DNA from: Desulfobacter sp. | GTDB lineage: Bacteria; Desulfobacterota; Desulfobacteria; Desulfobacterales; Desulfobacteraceae | DNA length: 5,092 nt | NCBI GenBank assembly: GCA_030145005.1 | Contig: JAQYWJ010000168.1 | Coordinates: 1 to 5,092, forward strand | Reading direction: 5' to 3' | Part shown: piece by piece, positions 1 to 5,092 of the stretch | Numbering within the stretch: the first letter of the stretch is position 1 | Layout: every line of letters begins with the position of its first letter | Notes under the pieces: model-generated | Database searches by the model: none | Seen by the model: only the letters and a program-made list of their open reading frames with translations | What the model was told of the DNA's origin: nothing | Position numbers and translations under genes: made by a program

Positions 1-468
1 TCGCCGGTCCACGGTCATGGGATGGTGGATGGTGGCGGTTACGGGCAGGTCCCGGGCAAGGGACAAAATACCGTAGGAAAGGCTTTGGTTATCATGGATA
101 ATGTCGTAGCTTTTTGCCCGGCCTTTCATATATCGTTTCACCCGCATGCCGAATGTCATGGGTTCGGGATACCCCATGGCCGAGGTTTCAAGCCATTCAA
201 TGAGATTGACAGGGTCTTTGAGCTCCTCAATACGTGGTGTTCTGAACAGATTCTGTGGGTTGTACAAATCCAGGGTGTCGAGCATGGTCAGGTTGACTCC
301 GGCATTGACTAAAGGGTCCGGGGGACCGGCAATGACTTCCACCTGGTGGCCAAGATCTGATAACGCATGGCTTAAATGACGTATATAAACACCCTGTCCC
401 CCGCAATGGGGGTTTGACCGATAGGAGATCAGTCCGATGCGTAAGCCTGTCTTATGGAATGGTTTCAT
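1..468 (-). CDS. Family-4 glycosyltransferase, N-terminal part (runs off left edge)
   Basis: Seen: 156 codons remain open from the ATG at 468 down to base 1, so the C-terminal half lies outside the window. After a short lead the protein enters a beta strand (LRIGLISY, residues 9-16) followed by a glycine-rich loop and helix, GGQGVYIRHLSHAL (23-36). This is the standard opening of GT-B fold glycosyltransferases that bind the acceptor in the N-terminal domain. Farther on, HDNQSLSYG and TIHHPMTVDRR (near the truncation) match the look of GT4 enzymes annotated next to cell-surface glycoconjugate genes. Known: GT4 enzymes move a sugar from an NDP-sugar with retention of configuration, usually at the cytoplasmic face. 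The donor-binding EX7E region would lie beyond the edge, so donor and acceptor cannot be named. Start choice: two in-frame TAA codons sit 7-12 nt upstream, which forces this ATG. There is no Shine-Dalgarno sequence. The tRNA-Arg 3' end is 16 nt upstream on the same strand. Confidence 0.85.
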   Translation of the reverse strand, partial: MKPFHKTGLRIGLISYRSNPHCGGQGVYIRHLSHALSDLGHQVEVIAGPPDPLVNAGVNLTMLDTLDLYNPQNLFRTPRIEELKDPVNLIEWLETSAMGYPEPMTFGMRVKRYMKGRAKSYDIIHDNQSLSYGILSLARDLPVTATIHHPMTVDRR

Positions 469-476
469 GGTTGGTT

Positions 477-482
477 ATTATA
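477..482 (-). promoter_or_regulatory. Consensus -10 hexamer just before the glycosyltransferase start
   Basis: Reading the minus strand, TATAAT lies between the tRNA CCA end and the glycosyltransferase ATG at 468. If used, transcription would begin near 470 and give an almost leaderless mRNA, which agrees with the missing Shine-Dalgarno sequence. No good -35 box is present at 16-18 nt spacing, because that region is the tRNA T-arm. The hexamer could be chance in an AT-rich linker, and read-through from the tRNA promoter is the alternative. Confidence 0.3.
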
Positions 483-484
483 GA

Positions 485-560
485 TGGTACGCCCGGCTGG
501 AATCGAACCAGCGATCTTCAGCTTCGGAGGCTGACGTGCTATCCACTGCACTACGGGCGC
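485..560 (-). tRNA. tRNA-Arg (anticodon CCG)
   Basis: A full cloverleaf folds on the minus strand. The 7-bp acceptor stem pairs GCGCCCG (560-554) with CGGGCGT (495-489). The D-stem is GTGC/GCAC with an 8-nt loop containing GG. The anticodon stem is TCAGC/GCTGA with loop CTCCGAA, placing anticodon CCG at 527-525, which reads CGG (Arg). A 5-nt variable loop follows, then the T-stem GCTGG/CCAGC with loop TTCGATT, discriminator A at 488 and a genome-encoded CCA at 487-485. All stems are Watson-Crick paired except the terminal 1-72 pair, which is G.U and somewhat unusual. The gene lies 16 nt upstream of the glycosyltransferase and 18 nt downstream of an integrase remnant, both on the same strand. 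Like many tRNA genes it may have served as an attachment site. No obvious second copy of its 3' end is present in the window. Confidence 0.96.
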
Positions 561-578
561 ATAGACTTTTTGGCGCGT

Positions 579-809
579 TCAGGATGCCAAATCGTTTCTT
601 TGACGGATGGCCACTCTTTCTGATCTGGGATGGCCCTGAATTTTTTCAATGACATTTGCGGCATTGCTTTCATTTCCCAGTCCTTTTAAGTTGTACTCCG
701 TCTTGGTTGCATTTTTATGCCTCAATTGCCGCTGAATGTCAACACTGGATAATTTTTTTGATGCCGCCGTCATTGCGGACACATGGTGCCGGATTGCATG
801 AATACAGAT
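579..809 (-). pseudogene. Tyrosine recombinase (phage-type integrase) C-terminal remnant
   Basis: Seen: the frame opens after a TAA at 812-810 and closes with TGA at 581-579. It encodes about 76 residues including HAIRHHVSAM, then DIQRQLRHKNATKTEYNLKGLG, then a polar tail. Known: tyrosine recombinases end with box II, HxLRH (catalytic His and Arg), then the LGH/LRH box and a nucleophilic Tyr about ten residues later, commonly as RHKxATTTxxYL. Here HAIRH matches box II and LRHKNAT matches the third box. The Tyr sits one position early (TEYNL where TxxYL is expected), so Asn occupies the nucleophile position. The N-terminal DNA-binding half and the first catalytic Arg are absent, and no suitable intact start exists. 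I infer a dead remnant of an integrated element. Its first 40 nt overlap the hydrolase gene. The longest possible products are about 67 aa from GTG at 782 or 64 aa from ATG at 773. Confidence 0.65.
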
Positions 810-1525
810 TTATACCAGGCAGTCATTTTCTGTTCAAAATCCTGCTGATGAGCCCGGTTTGTCATCTGGTGATCACCGCCGTCATGAAGGATCATCTCTT
901 TGGGGGGCTGCATGGCGGCATAGAGGGTATCGGCATTTTCCACCGGGACCACCTCATCGGCACTGCCATGGAAAATCATAACATGGTGCAACGCCTTTGC
1001 CTGGTCGGAAAGGTCATACAAAAGGTTCTCCTTGAAAAAATCCAAAGAAAGGGTAGGGCGTTTGTCATTGCCTGCCAGGGGAATCCTTTTTATGGTCCGG
1101 GTGTTCACGGGGGATGCGCACAAAACAGCACCCTGAATCCTGAATCCCGCACGTTCAAGATCCTGCCAGGCGTTGATACAGGTGGCACCACCCATACTGG
1201 AGCCAAACAGGGCAATTCGGTTTGATGTAACCCCCATTTCAAGAACATGGCCCGCTGCCGCACAAAAATCCCTTGCGCGCTTTTCAATACTGGTGTCCTT
1301 AATAAAACTGCCCTGGCTGTCGCCGCATCCCCTGTGGTCAAAACGGAAAAAGGCAATATTATTTGCAGGCAGCACCTTTGATAAAAGCATCTGTTTTGCA
1401 GAGTTCCGGCTGCCTTCAAGACCGTGGGAGCCCACAACAAGGGGCGGCATGGGGCATTGGGGAAGATGAAGGGTGCCTTTCAGGGCTAATCCATCAACCG
1501 TAAAATTTGTTTCCATTATTTTCAT
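770..1525 (-). CDS. Alpha/beta hydrolase (serine aminopeptidase S33-like / acyl hydrolase)
   Basis: The 251-aa product from ATG 1525 has the alpha/beta-hydrolase layout. An oxyanion strand-loop GSHGLEGSR starts near residue 32. RFDHRGCGDSQG follows near 61-72. The nucleophile elbow G-S-S-M-G has Ser110, the acid is probably Asp190 in GSADEVVP, and the base is His219 in GGDHQM. The catalytic triad therefore looks complete. No signal peptide or membrane segment is evident, so it is probably a cytoplasmic esterase, thioesterase or peptidase; the substrate cannot be told. Start: the frame stays open to an ATG at 1594, but that would add 23 basic, poorly conserved-looking residues and leave only 13 nt to the divergent rlmD start. 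ATG 1525 or 1516 is preferred, without a clear Shine-Dalgarno sequence. Odd point: homologues normally end soon after the Trp-Tyr-Lys helix, and here the last roughly 10 residues (MQSGTMCPQ) are read from DNA that in another frame encodes the integrase remnant. The TGA stop overlaps an ATG of that remnant. Confidence 0.85.
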   Translation of the reverse strand: MKIMETNFTVDGLALKGTLHLPQCPMPPLVVGSHGLEGSRNSAKQMLLSKVLPANNIAFFRFDHRGCGDSQGSFIKDTSIEKRARDFCAAAGHVLEMGVTSNRIALFGSSMGGATCINAWQDLERAGFRIQGAVLCASPVNTRTIKRIPLAGNDKRPTLSLDFFKENLLYDLSDQAKALHHVMIFHGSADEVVPVENADTLYAAMQPPKEMILHDGGDHQMTNRAHQQDFEQKMTAWYKSVFMQSGTMCPQ

Positions 1526-1607
1526 CTTGTTTTTGTGCTCATATTTTTGTATGTTTACCGACTTTTTCAACAATTTAACCATACATAACCACAAGATATA
1601 GTATAAA
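1526..1607. promoter_or_regulatory. Divergent intergenic region between hydrolase and rlmD
   Basis: This AT-rich 82-nt spacer must carry both promoters. Toward rlmD, a -10-like TATAGT lies at 1597-1602, with TTAACC at 1575-1580 as a possible -35 (16-nt spacer). That would start transcription at or next to the rlmD ATG. Toward the hydrolase, the minus strand carries TTGAAA at 1570-1565, with an A/T-rich -10-like stretch about 16 nt beyond it, near 1548-1543. Neither match is strong, and no operator palindrome is evident. Confidence 0.35.
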
Positions 1608-2999
1608 ATGCCCGTAAAAAAAAGAAAAACCTACGAACTTGACATCATTGACCTTGCCTTTGGGGGTAAGGGGCTGGCCAAACCCGATGGTTTTCCCGTG
1701 TTTGTGGACCGTTGTGTTCCCGGAGACCGTGTTTTTGTAAAAATTTTCAAAAAAAAGAAATCCTGGGCCGAAGGACGGCTGATCAATATTGTCAACCCTT
1801 CGCCCTTGCGCCAGGAGGCCAGATGTGAGTACAACCGGTTTTGCGGGGGCTGCAAATGGCAGCAGTTGCCTTACGAGCGCCAGCTTGAATACAAGAAGCG
1901 CCATGTTGTCGAGTCCCTGGCACATATCGGGCGCTTAAAAGATGTCCGGGTCACTGATGTTGTGCCCTCCGATTATGTCTACGAATACCGGAATAAAATG
2001 GAATTTTCCTGTTCTGCCATGCGCTGGCTCATGCCGGAGGAGCTGGCTGATGAATCCGTTAAAAAGGGTTTTGGCATTGGACTGCATGTGCCTGGTACCT
2101 TTGACAAGGTGATTGATATTCACACCTGTCATATCATGCCGGCCCTTGGTAATGAAATTTTAGAGACCATCCGTGGCTTTGTGGCCGAATCCGGGCTTGG
2201 GGCATATCATCTGCGTAAGCACGAAGGGTTCTGGCGTTTTGTCATGCTAAGGCATTCCGTGGCCCGGGATCAGTGGATGGTCAACCTTGTGACCAGTGAA
2301 AAAAGGTCTGATGTCATTGAATCCTTAAGTAAACAGCTTGTGGAAAAATTCAGTCAGATACGTTGCATTGTCAATAATATTACAGATTCCCGATCCGGGG
2401 TCTCTACGGGTAAGGAAGAAATCCTTATGCATGGAGAAGATCATCTGATCGAAAAAATTGGTGATTATCAATTTAAAATTTCGGCAAACTCTTTTTTCCA
2501 GACAAATACCCGGGCCTGTGAAAAACTGTATACCAAAGTCAGTGAATATGCGGACCTTGACGGATCCCAGACGGTTCTGGATCTGTATTCAGGCACCGGA
2601 ACCATTCCCATCTGGCTTTCCGGTCAGGCAAAAAAAATATACGGGATTGAAATTGTCCACTCTGCTGTGGTCGACGCAAGGGAAAATGTAAGTTTGAACG
2701 GCATTGATAACTGCACCTTTCTGGAAGGGGACATCAAGGATGTTTTTAGACAGGTGCCCGAAAAGCCGGATGTGATCATCATTGATCCGCCCAGGGTGGG
2801 CATGCACAAGGATGTGGTGGGGCACGTGTTAGCCCATTCTCCCGACAAAATCGTCTATGTCTCCTGCAATCCTGCAACCCTTGCCAGGGACCTTGAAATG
2901 CTTGCATCGCGTTACGCCGTGCTGGAAGTAACACCTGTGGATATGTTTCCCCACACCTATCATATTGAATCCGTGGCGTTGCTTGTGAAAAAGAATTAG
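1608..2999 (+). CDS. rlmD: 23S rRNA (uracil-C5)-methyltransferase RlmD/RumA
   Basis: This is a complete 463-aa protein of the TrmA/RumA family, which uses SAM to form 5-methyluridine in RNA (U1939 of 23S rRNA for RlmD). An N-terminal TRAM-like RNA-binding barrel spans about residues 5-62. A [4Fe-4S] ligand set follows: Cys73-x5-Cys79-x2-Cys82 and Cys174, the same first spacing as in E. coli RumA. The Rossmann methyltransferase domain has FFQTN (296-300), the SAM loop VLDLYSGTG (323-331), DPPR (393-396), the catalytic nucleophile Cys420 in VSCNP, and PHTYHIE with the presumed base Glu454. All key residues are intact, so it should be active. It is slightly longer than E. coli RumA (about 430 aa). 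RlmC and other paralogues are possible targets of the same family, so U1939 specificity is inferred. Start: an in-frame TAG at 1599-1601 and no other nearby ATG fix it at 1608, with no Shine-Dalgarno sequence. It is divergent from the hydrolase and convergent with the CoA-transferase fusion. Confidence 0.93.
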   Translation: MPVKKRKTYELDIIDLAFGGKGLAKPDGFPVFVDRCVPGDRVFVKIFKKKKSWAEGRLINIVNPSPLRQEARCEYNRFCGGCKWQQLPYERQLEYKKRHVVESLAHIGRLKDVRVTDVVPSDYVYEYRNKMEFSCSAMRWLMPEELADESVKKGFGIGLHVPGTFDKVIDIHTCHIMPALGNEILETIRGFVAESGLGAYHLRKHEGFWRFVMLRHSVARDQWMVNLVTSEKRSDVIESLSKQLVEKFSQIRCIVNNITDSRSGVSTGKEEILMHGEDHLIEKIGDYQFKISANSFFQTNTRACEKLYTKVSEYADLDGSQTVLDLYSGTGTIPIWLSGQAKKIYGIEIVHSAVVDARENVSLNGIDNCTFLEGDIKDVFRQVPEKPDVIIIDPPRVGMHKDVVGHVLAHSPDKIVYVSCNPATLARDLEMLASRYAVLEVTPVDMFPHTYHIESVALLVKKN

Positions 3000-3058
3000 T
3001 GTTTGGACGCAAAGCTATCCATCTGCGGCGTTACATCTGGCAACTTTGCGTCCAAACA
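3000..3058. terminator. Perfect 15-bp inverted repeat between convergent genes (putative bidirectional terminator or repeat element)
   Basis: TGTTTGGACGCAAAG (3000-3014) is exactly reverse-complementary to CTTTGCGTCCAAACA (3044-3058), separated by a 29-nt loop. The repeat starts one base after the rlmD stop and ends 37 nt before the stop of the opposing gene, as expected of a shared transcription end. A plus-strand U-tract is weak (GGGTTTTGGTT). On the minus strand, CTTTTT follows the stem after about 8 nt, so it fits the 3' end of the minus gene somewhat better. The long loop containing two CATCTG copies is not typical of a simple Rho-independent terminator. It may instead be a copy of a dispersed palindromic repeat. 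The remaining convergent spacer, 3059-3095, shows nothing else. Confidence 0.5.
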
Positions 3059-3095
3059 TGGGTTTTGGTTCAGGTACAAGTCAAGAATCTAAAAT

Positions 3096-5033
3096 TTAAC
3101 CCATAGATAGAATGGCGTCGCCCAGGGCTTTGCCGCCGCCACCGTCGTCGTCATCATCTGTTTTAGGTTCACTGAACACGCAGCTTAAAATAAGCATATC
3201 TTCATTTTTTTCAGTAGTGACTTTATATGGCTGTTTATGAAAAAGGCTGATCATGGCTTTGTTATGTGGAGAAGTGTAGGCGATCAGTCCTTTAATACCG
3301 TTGTCAATGGCCGCTTGAATGAGTTTTTTCTGTAAGATAATAGCAATTCCCATGCCCTGATATTCTTTTGATACGGAATAGGCGACTTCGGCCATGTTAA
3401 TGATGGTGTTTCTAAAATATTCACCCACTGCAATAATTTTTTCAAATCCTAGTTCGCCTATCGTAGCCACGATGGTCAGGTCATTGATATAATCAATTTC
3501 ATAGGTGGTATCAATTTGATCATAGGCAAAACTTTTTTTCTCATGAAAGAACCTGGAAACGATATCTCCACGATTCATGGTGTAATAATGTTCCTGGATA
3601 AACCGTTCATCCACCGGCTTTGCCGGTCTGAATGTAATGGGAATATCTTTTATAACAATTGTTTCCTCATATTTAAGCGGGTAGACTCCTTTAATGGCCT
3701 GTTTAAATTTGCGGTCACTGTCAATCAGACCCATATCTTTGGCTGCGGTAAACAACTCATCCCTGAAATCCGGATGGGCAATGGAGACCAGGGCCATGAC
3801 CCGTTCCTGAAGTGTTTTGCCAAAAAGATTCACCAGCCCGTATTCTGTTGCCACAAACTGGACATCTCCCCTTGGAACCACCACGGCGTGTTCTGTTAAA
3901 AGGGGTACTATCCGGCTTTTTTGCCCGTGATCCATGGTGGATGTCATCATGAGGATTGATTTTCCTCCTTTGGACATGGCTGCCCCCCGTGTGAAATCAA
4001 GCAGACCATTGATTCCTGTGTAATTGTTCAACGGCATGGCATCGGCAGCCACCTGGCCGGTAAGATCAATGGCCATGGCCGTGTTCAGGGTGACCATTTT
4101 ATTGTGGCGACCGATAATACCCGGATTGTTGATATAATCTGAGGGGTAAAATTCAATGGAGGGGTTATCGTCAAGAAATTCATAGAGCAGGGAGGAACCT
4201 ACGGCTGCGCCGGCCACAAGCTTTCCGTTATTAAATCCTTTCTTCTTATTCGTAATCACCCCAATGGAGAAAAGGTGCATGATTGCATCTGACAGATATT
4301 GTGAATGAATCCCAATATCATTTTTATCTGACAAAGCCACCATAATTGCCTCAGTGGTTAGGCTAAGACTTGTCTGGATGGTTGAACCGTCTTCAATGAG
4401 ACGTGAAATGTGCTTGGCGATGATATTGCCCGACCCATGTTCAGGGAGCGGCTGGATGGTTAAAAGCGGGTCTTCATGTTTCACAATAAAATCGACATCA
4501 TTGACATGGATAAAACTTCTGCCCAGGACCCGGGGCATTTTGGGGTTAATCTGGCATATGACAATATCAGCAGTTTCGCAGGCTGAAAGATTGATGTCCA
4601 CGGAAATGCCAAGACTCATCCACCCAAAGTCATCGGGCGGCGAGGCCTGGATCAGCGCCGCATTCAACGGCATGAGCCCGGATTTGAACAGGTACGGAAT
4701 CTGGGACACGTTTGCAGGCGTAATAAATCTTTGATTTTTCTTGATAATGCTGGGACCGCAGGATCCTAAATAAAAGGATCTGATTTTGAACTGCTGGGAG
4801 TGGGACGTATTCGCGATAAGCGTCAGCGGTCCACTTTCAATGCTGAGCAGGCGCACGATTTCAAGGTCGGTGAATCTTGCGGAGATATCGGATAACTCTT
4901 TGACAAGATGCTGGGGTTCAGCACAGGATGAGCCTATAAATACGCGTTGACCAGACCGGATATGTTTCAAGGCCTCTTGGGCACTGCAAAGTTTCTCTAC
5001 GTAGGAATCTGCCCAGTAAGTGGCTTTTGTCAT
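3096..5033 (-). CDS. Acetyl-CoA hydrolase/transferase-like protein fused to a C-terminal GNAT acyltransferase domain
   Basis: A 645-aa two-part protein. Residues about 10-450 follow the 4-hydroxybutyrate/acetyl-CoA CoA-transferase fold in order: QRVFIGSSCAEP near 29-40, ASPPDDFGWMSLGIS near 130-144, DIGIHSQYLSDAIMHL near 239-254, SKGGKSIL near 354, VATEYGLVNLFGKTLQERV near 394-412, and IAHPDFRDEL near 418-427. Residues about 466-620 are a GNAT domain with the acetyl-CoA pyrophosphate motif QGMGIA (559-564) and a later Tyr-Thr-Ser-Pro-His-Asn segment. Known: active CoA-transferases of this family form a glutamyl-CoA thioester through Glu in a His-Ser/Thr-Glu motif. Here that residue is Gln245, and the GxGGQxDF loop reads GINGLLDF (340-347). 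Transferase activity is therefore doubtful, and the GNAT half may be the working enzyme, possibly a protein or small-molecule acyltransferase. The tail has five Asp then four Gly (626-634). Start: ATG 5033 is chosen for the G-rich site just upstream over the TTG at 5048. Confidence 0.88.
   Translation of the reverse strand: MTKATYWADSYVEKLCSAQEALKHIRSGQRVFIGSSCAEPQHLVKELSDISARFTDLEIVRLLSIESGPLTLIANTSHSQQFKIRSFYLGSCGPSIIKKNQRFITPANVSQIPYLFKSGLMPLNAALIQASPPDDFGWMSLGISVDINLSACETADIVICQINPKMPRVLGRSFIHVNDVDFIVKHEDPLLTIQPLPEHGSGNIIAKHISRLIEDGSTIQTSLSLTTEAIMVALSDKNDIGIHSQYLSDAIMHLFSIGVITNKKKGFNNGKLVAGAAVGSSLLYEFLDDNPSIEFYPSDYINNPGIIGRHNKMVTLNTAMAIDLTGQVAADAMPLNNYTGINGLLDFTRGAAMSKGGKSILMMTSTMDHGQKSRIVPLLTEHAVVVPRGDVQFVATEYGLVNLFGKTLQERVMALVSIAHPDFRDELFTAAKDMGLIDSDRKFKQAIKGVYPLKYEETIVIKDIPITFRPAKPVDERFIQEHYYTMNRGDIVSRFFHEKKSFAYDQIDTTYEIDYINDLTIVATIGELGFEKIIAVGEYFRNTIINMAEVAYSVSKEYQGMGIAIILQKKLIQAAIDNGIKGLIAYTSPHNKAMISLFHKQPYKVTTEKNEDMLILSCVFSEPKTDDDDDGGGGKALGDAILSMG
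3132..3158. repeat. Trinucleotide-repeat tract encoding poly-Asp/poly-Gly tail
   Basis: Nine consecutive triplets on the minus strand read two GAT, three GAC and then four glycine codons (GGT, GGC, GGC, GGC), giving Asp5-Gly4 close to the C terminus of the CoA-transferase/GNAT fusion. The tract is in frame, so gain or loss of units would change tail length without a frameshift. It lies outside the GNAT core. Interruptions between unit types suggest only modest slippage potential. Confidence 0.6.
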
Positions 5034-5039
5034 AATCAA

Positions 5040-5046
5040 TCCCCCC
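5040..5046 (-). promoter_or_regulatory. Ribosome binding site of the CoA-transferase/GNAT gene
   Basis: The minus strand reads GGGGGGA, then a 6-nt spacer (TTGATT), then ATG at 5033. This purine run at proper spacing supports ATG 5033 as the start. The TTG at 5048-5046 would overlap the run itself and would have no binding site of its own. The match to AGGAGG is partial. Confidence 0.55.
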
Positions 5047-5067
5047 AATATTTATTGTCTGCTTGAA

Positions 5068-5083
5068 AACGATTTTTATCGTT
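5068..5083. repeat. Short palindrome upstream of the CoA-transferase/GNAT gene
   Basis: AACGAT (5068-5073) and ATCGTT (5078-5083) form a perfect 6-bp inverted repeat around a 4-nt T loop, 35 nt upstream of the ATG. On the minus strand it is followed by TTTTC. It could be an operator half-site pair, or a weak AT-rich terminator for a gene beyond the right edge. The stem is short enough to be chance. Confidence 0.3.
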
Positions 5084-5092
5084 CCTTTAAAA

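Noticed and set aside
22..379. Plus-strand open frames over the left edge
   Set aside because: They are antisense to the glycosyltransferase, whose minus-strand translation shows clear GT4 motifs.
414..652. Two overlapping plus-strand open frames containing Trp-Asn-Arg-Thr-Ser-Asp and Leu-Glu-Ser-Asn-Gln-Arg strings
   Set aside because: They are translations of the antisense of the tRNA-Arg gene, a well-known source of spurious predicted proteins.
656..1225. 189-codon plus-strand open frame
   Set aside because: It lies antisense to the integrase remnant and the hydrolase, which has a full catalytic triad. The translated product shows no recognisable domain.
1526..1594. Upstream ATG at 1594 for the hydrolase
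   Set aside because: It would add a lysine-rich 23-residue leader unlike hydrolase N-termini and would nearly abut the divergent rlmD start.
1575..1925. Minus-strand open frame of 116 codons
   Set aside because: It is antisense to the TRAM and iron-sulfur part of rlmD, with no domain and no start signal.
3516..3899. 127-codon plus-strand open frame
   Set aside because: It is a shadow of the CoA-transferase/GNAT gene on the other strand, and its product has no recognisable features.
4354..4734. 126-codon plus-strand open frame
   Set aside because: It is antisense to the CoA-transferase domain, with no supporting motif or ribosome binding site.
5034..5048. TTG start adding five residues to the CoA-transferase/GNAT protein
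   Set aside because: The TTG overlaps the G-rich run that itself serves as a ribosome binding site for ATG 5033.
1..5092. CRISPR array, complete insertion sequence, toxin-antitoxin or defence system
   Set aside because: I saw no regularly spaced repeats, no transposase and no recognisable toxin, antitoxin or nuclease on either strand. The only mobile-element signal is the integrase remnant.

Overview
This window looks like chromosomal DNA of a bacterium, most likely a Desulfobacterota (Desulfobacteraceae-like) sulfate reducer. That placement is an inference from the protein flavour: a GNAT-fused acyl-CoA transferase, a glycosyltransferase opening GGQGVYIRHL, and an RHKxAT-type integrase tail. 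No phylogenetic marker is complete enough to prove it. Most of the sequence is ordinary, dense coding DNA.

Layout from left to right. Positions 1-468 (minus) hold the N-terminal 156 codons of a family-4 glycosyltransferase that runs off the left edge. Positions 485-560 (minus) are a complete tRNA-Arg(CCG) with an encoded CCA, ending 16 nt before the glycosyltransferase start. Positions 579-809 (minus) carry a degraded C-terminal piece of a tyrosine recombinase, 18 nt from the tRNA 5' end; this is probably the scar of an old mobile-element integration. Its reading frame overlaps the 3' end of an alpha/beta hydrolase gene (770-1525, minus). The hydrolase is divergent from rlmD/rumA (1608-2999, plus), a 23S rRNA m5U methyltransferase with an intact iron-sulfur cluster and catalytic cysteine. 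rlmD converges on a large minus-strand gene (3096-5033). Between them, at 3000-3058, lies a perfect 15-bp inverted repeat with a 29-nt loop, which may be a shared terminator or a dispersed palindromic element.

The 3096-5033 gene is the most interesting part. It fuses an acetyl-CoA hydrolase / 4-hydroxybutyrate CoA-transferase-like region to a C-terminal GNAT acyltransferase domain. The position where CoA-transferases of this type carry their covalent-intermediate glutamate reads Gln (Gly-Ile-His-Ser-Gln), and the GxGGQxDF loop reads GINGLLDF. This suggests that the CoA-transferase half may bind or sense acyl-CoA instead of catalysing transfer. That would parallel the known Pat-type fusions of an acyl-CoA-synthetase-like domain to GNAT. 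The protein ends in a poly-Asp/poly-Gly tail encoded by trinucleotide repeats.

No single pathway links the genes. The left half is best read as a tRNA-associated integration scar among housekeeping genes, and the right half as rRNA modification next to an acyl-CoA-linked enzyme of uncertain activity. There is no CRISPR array, no complete insertion sequence and no gene-free stretch longer than about 100 nt.
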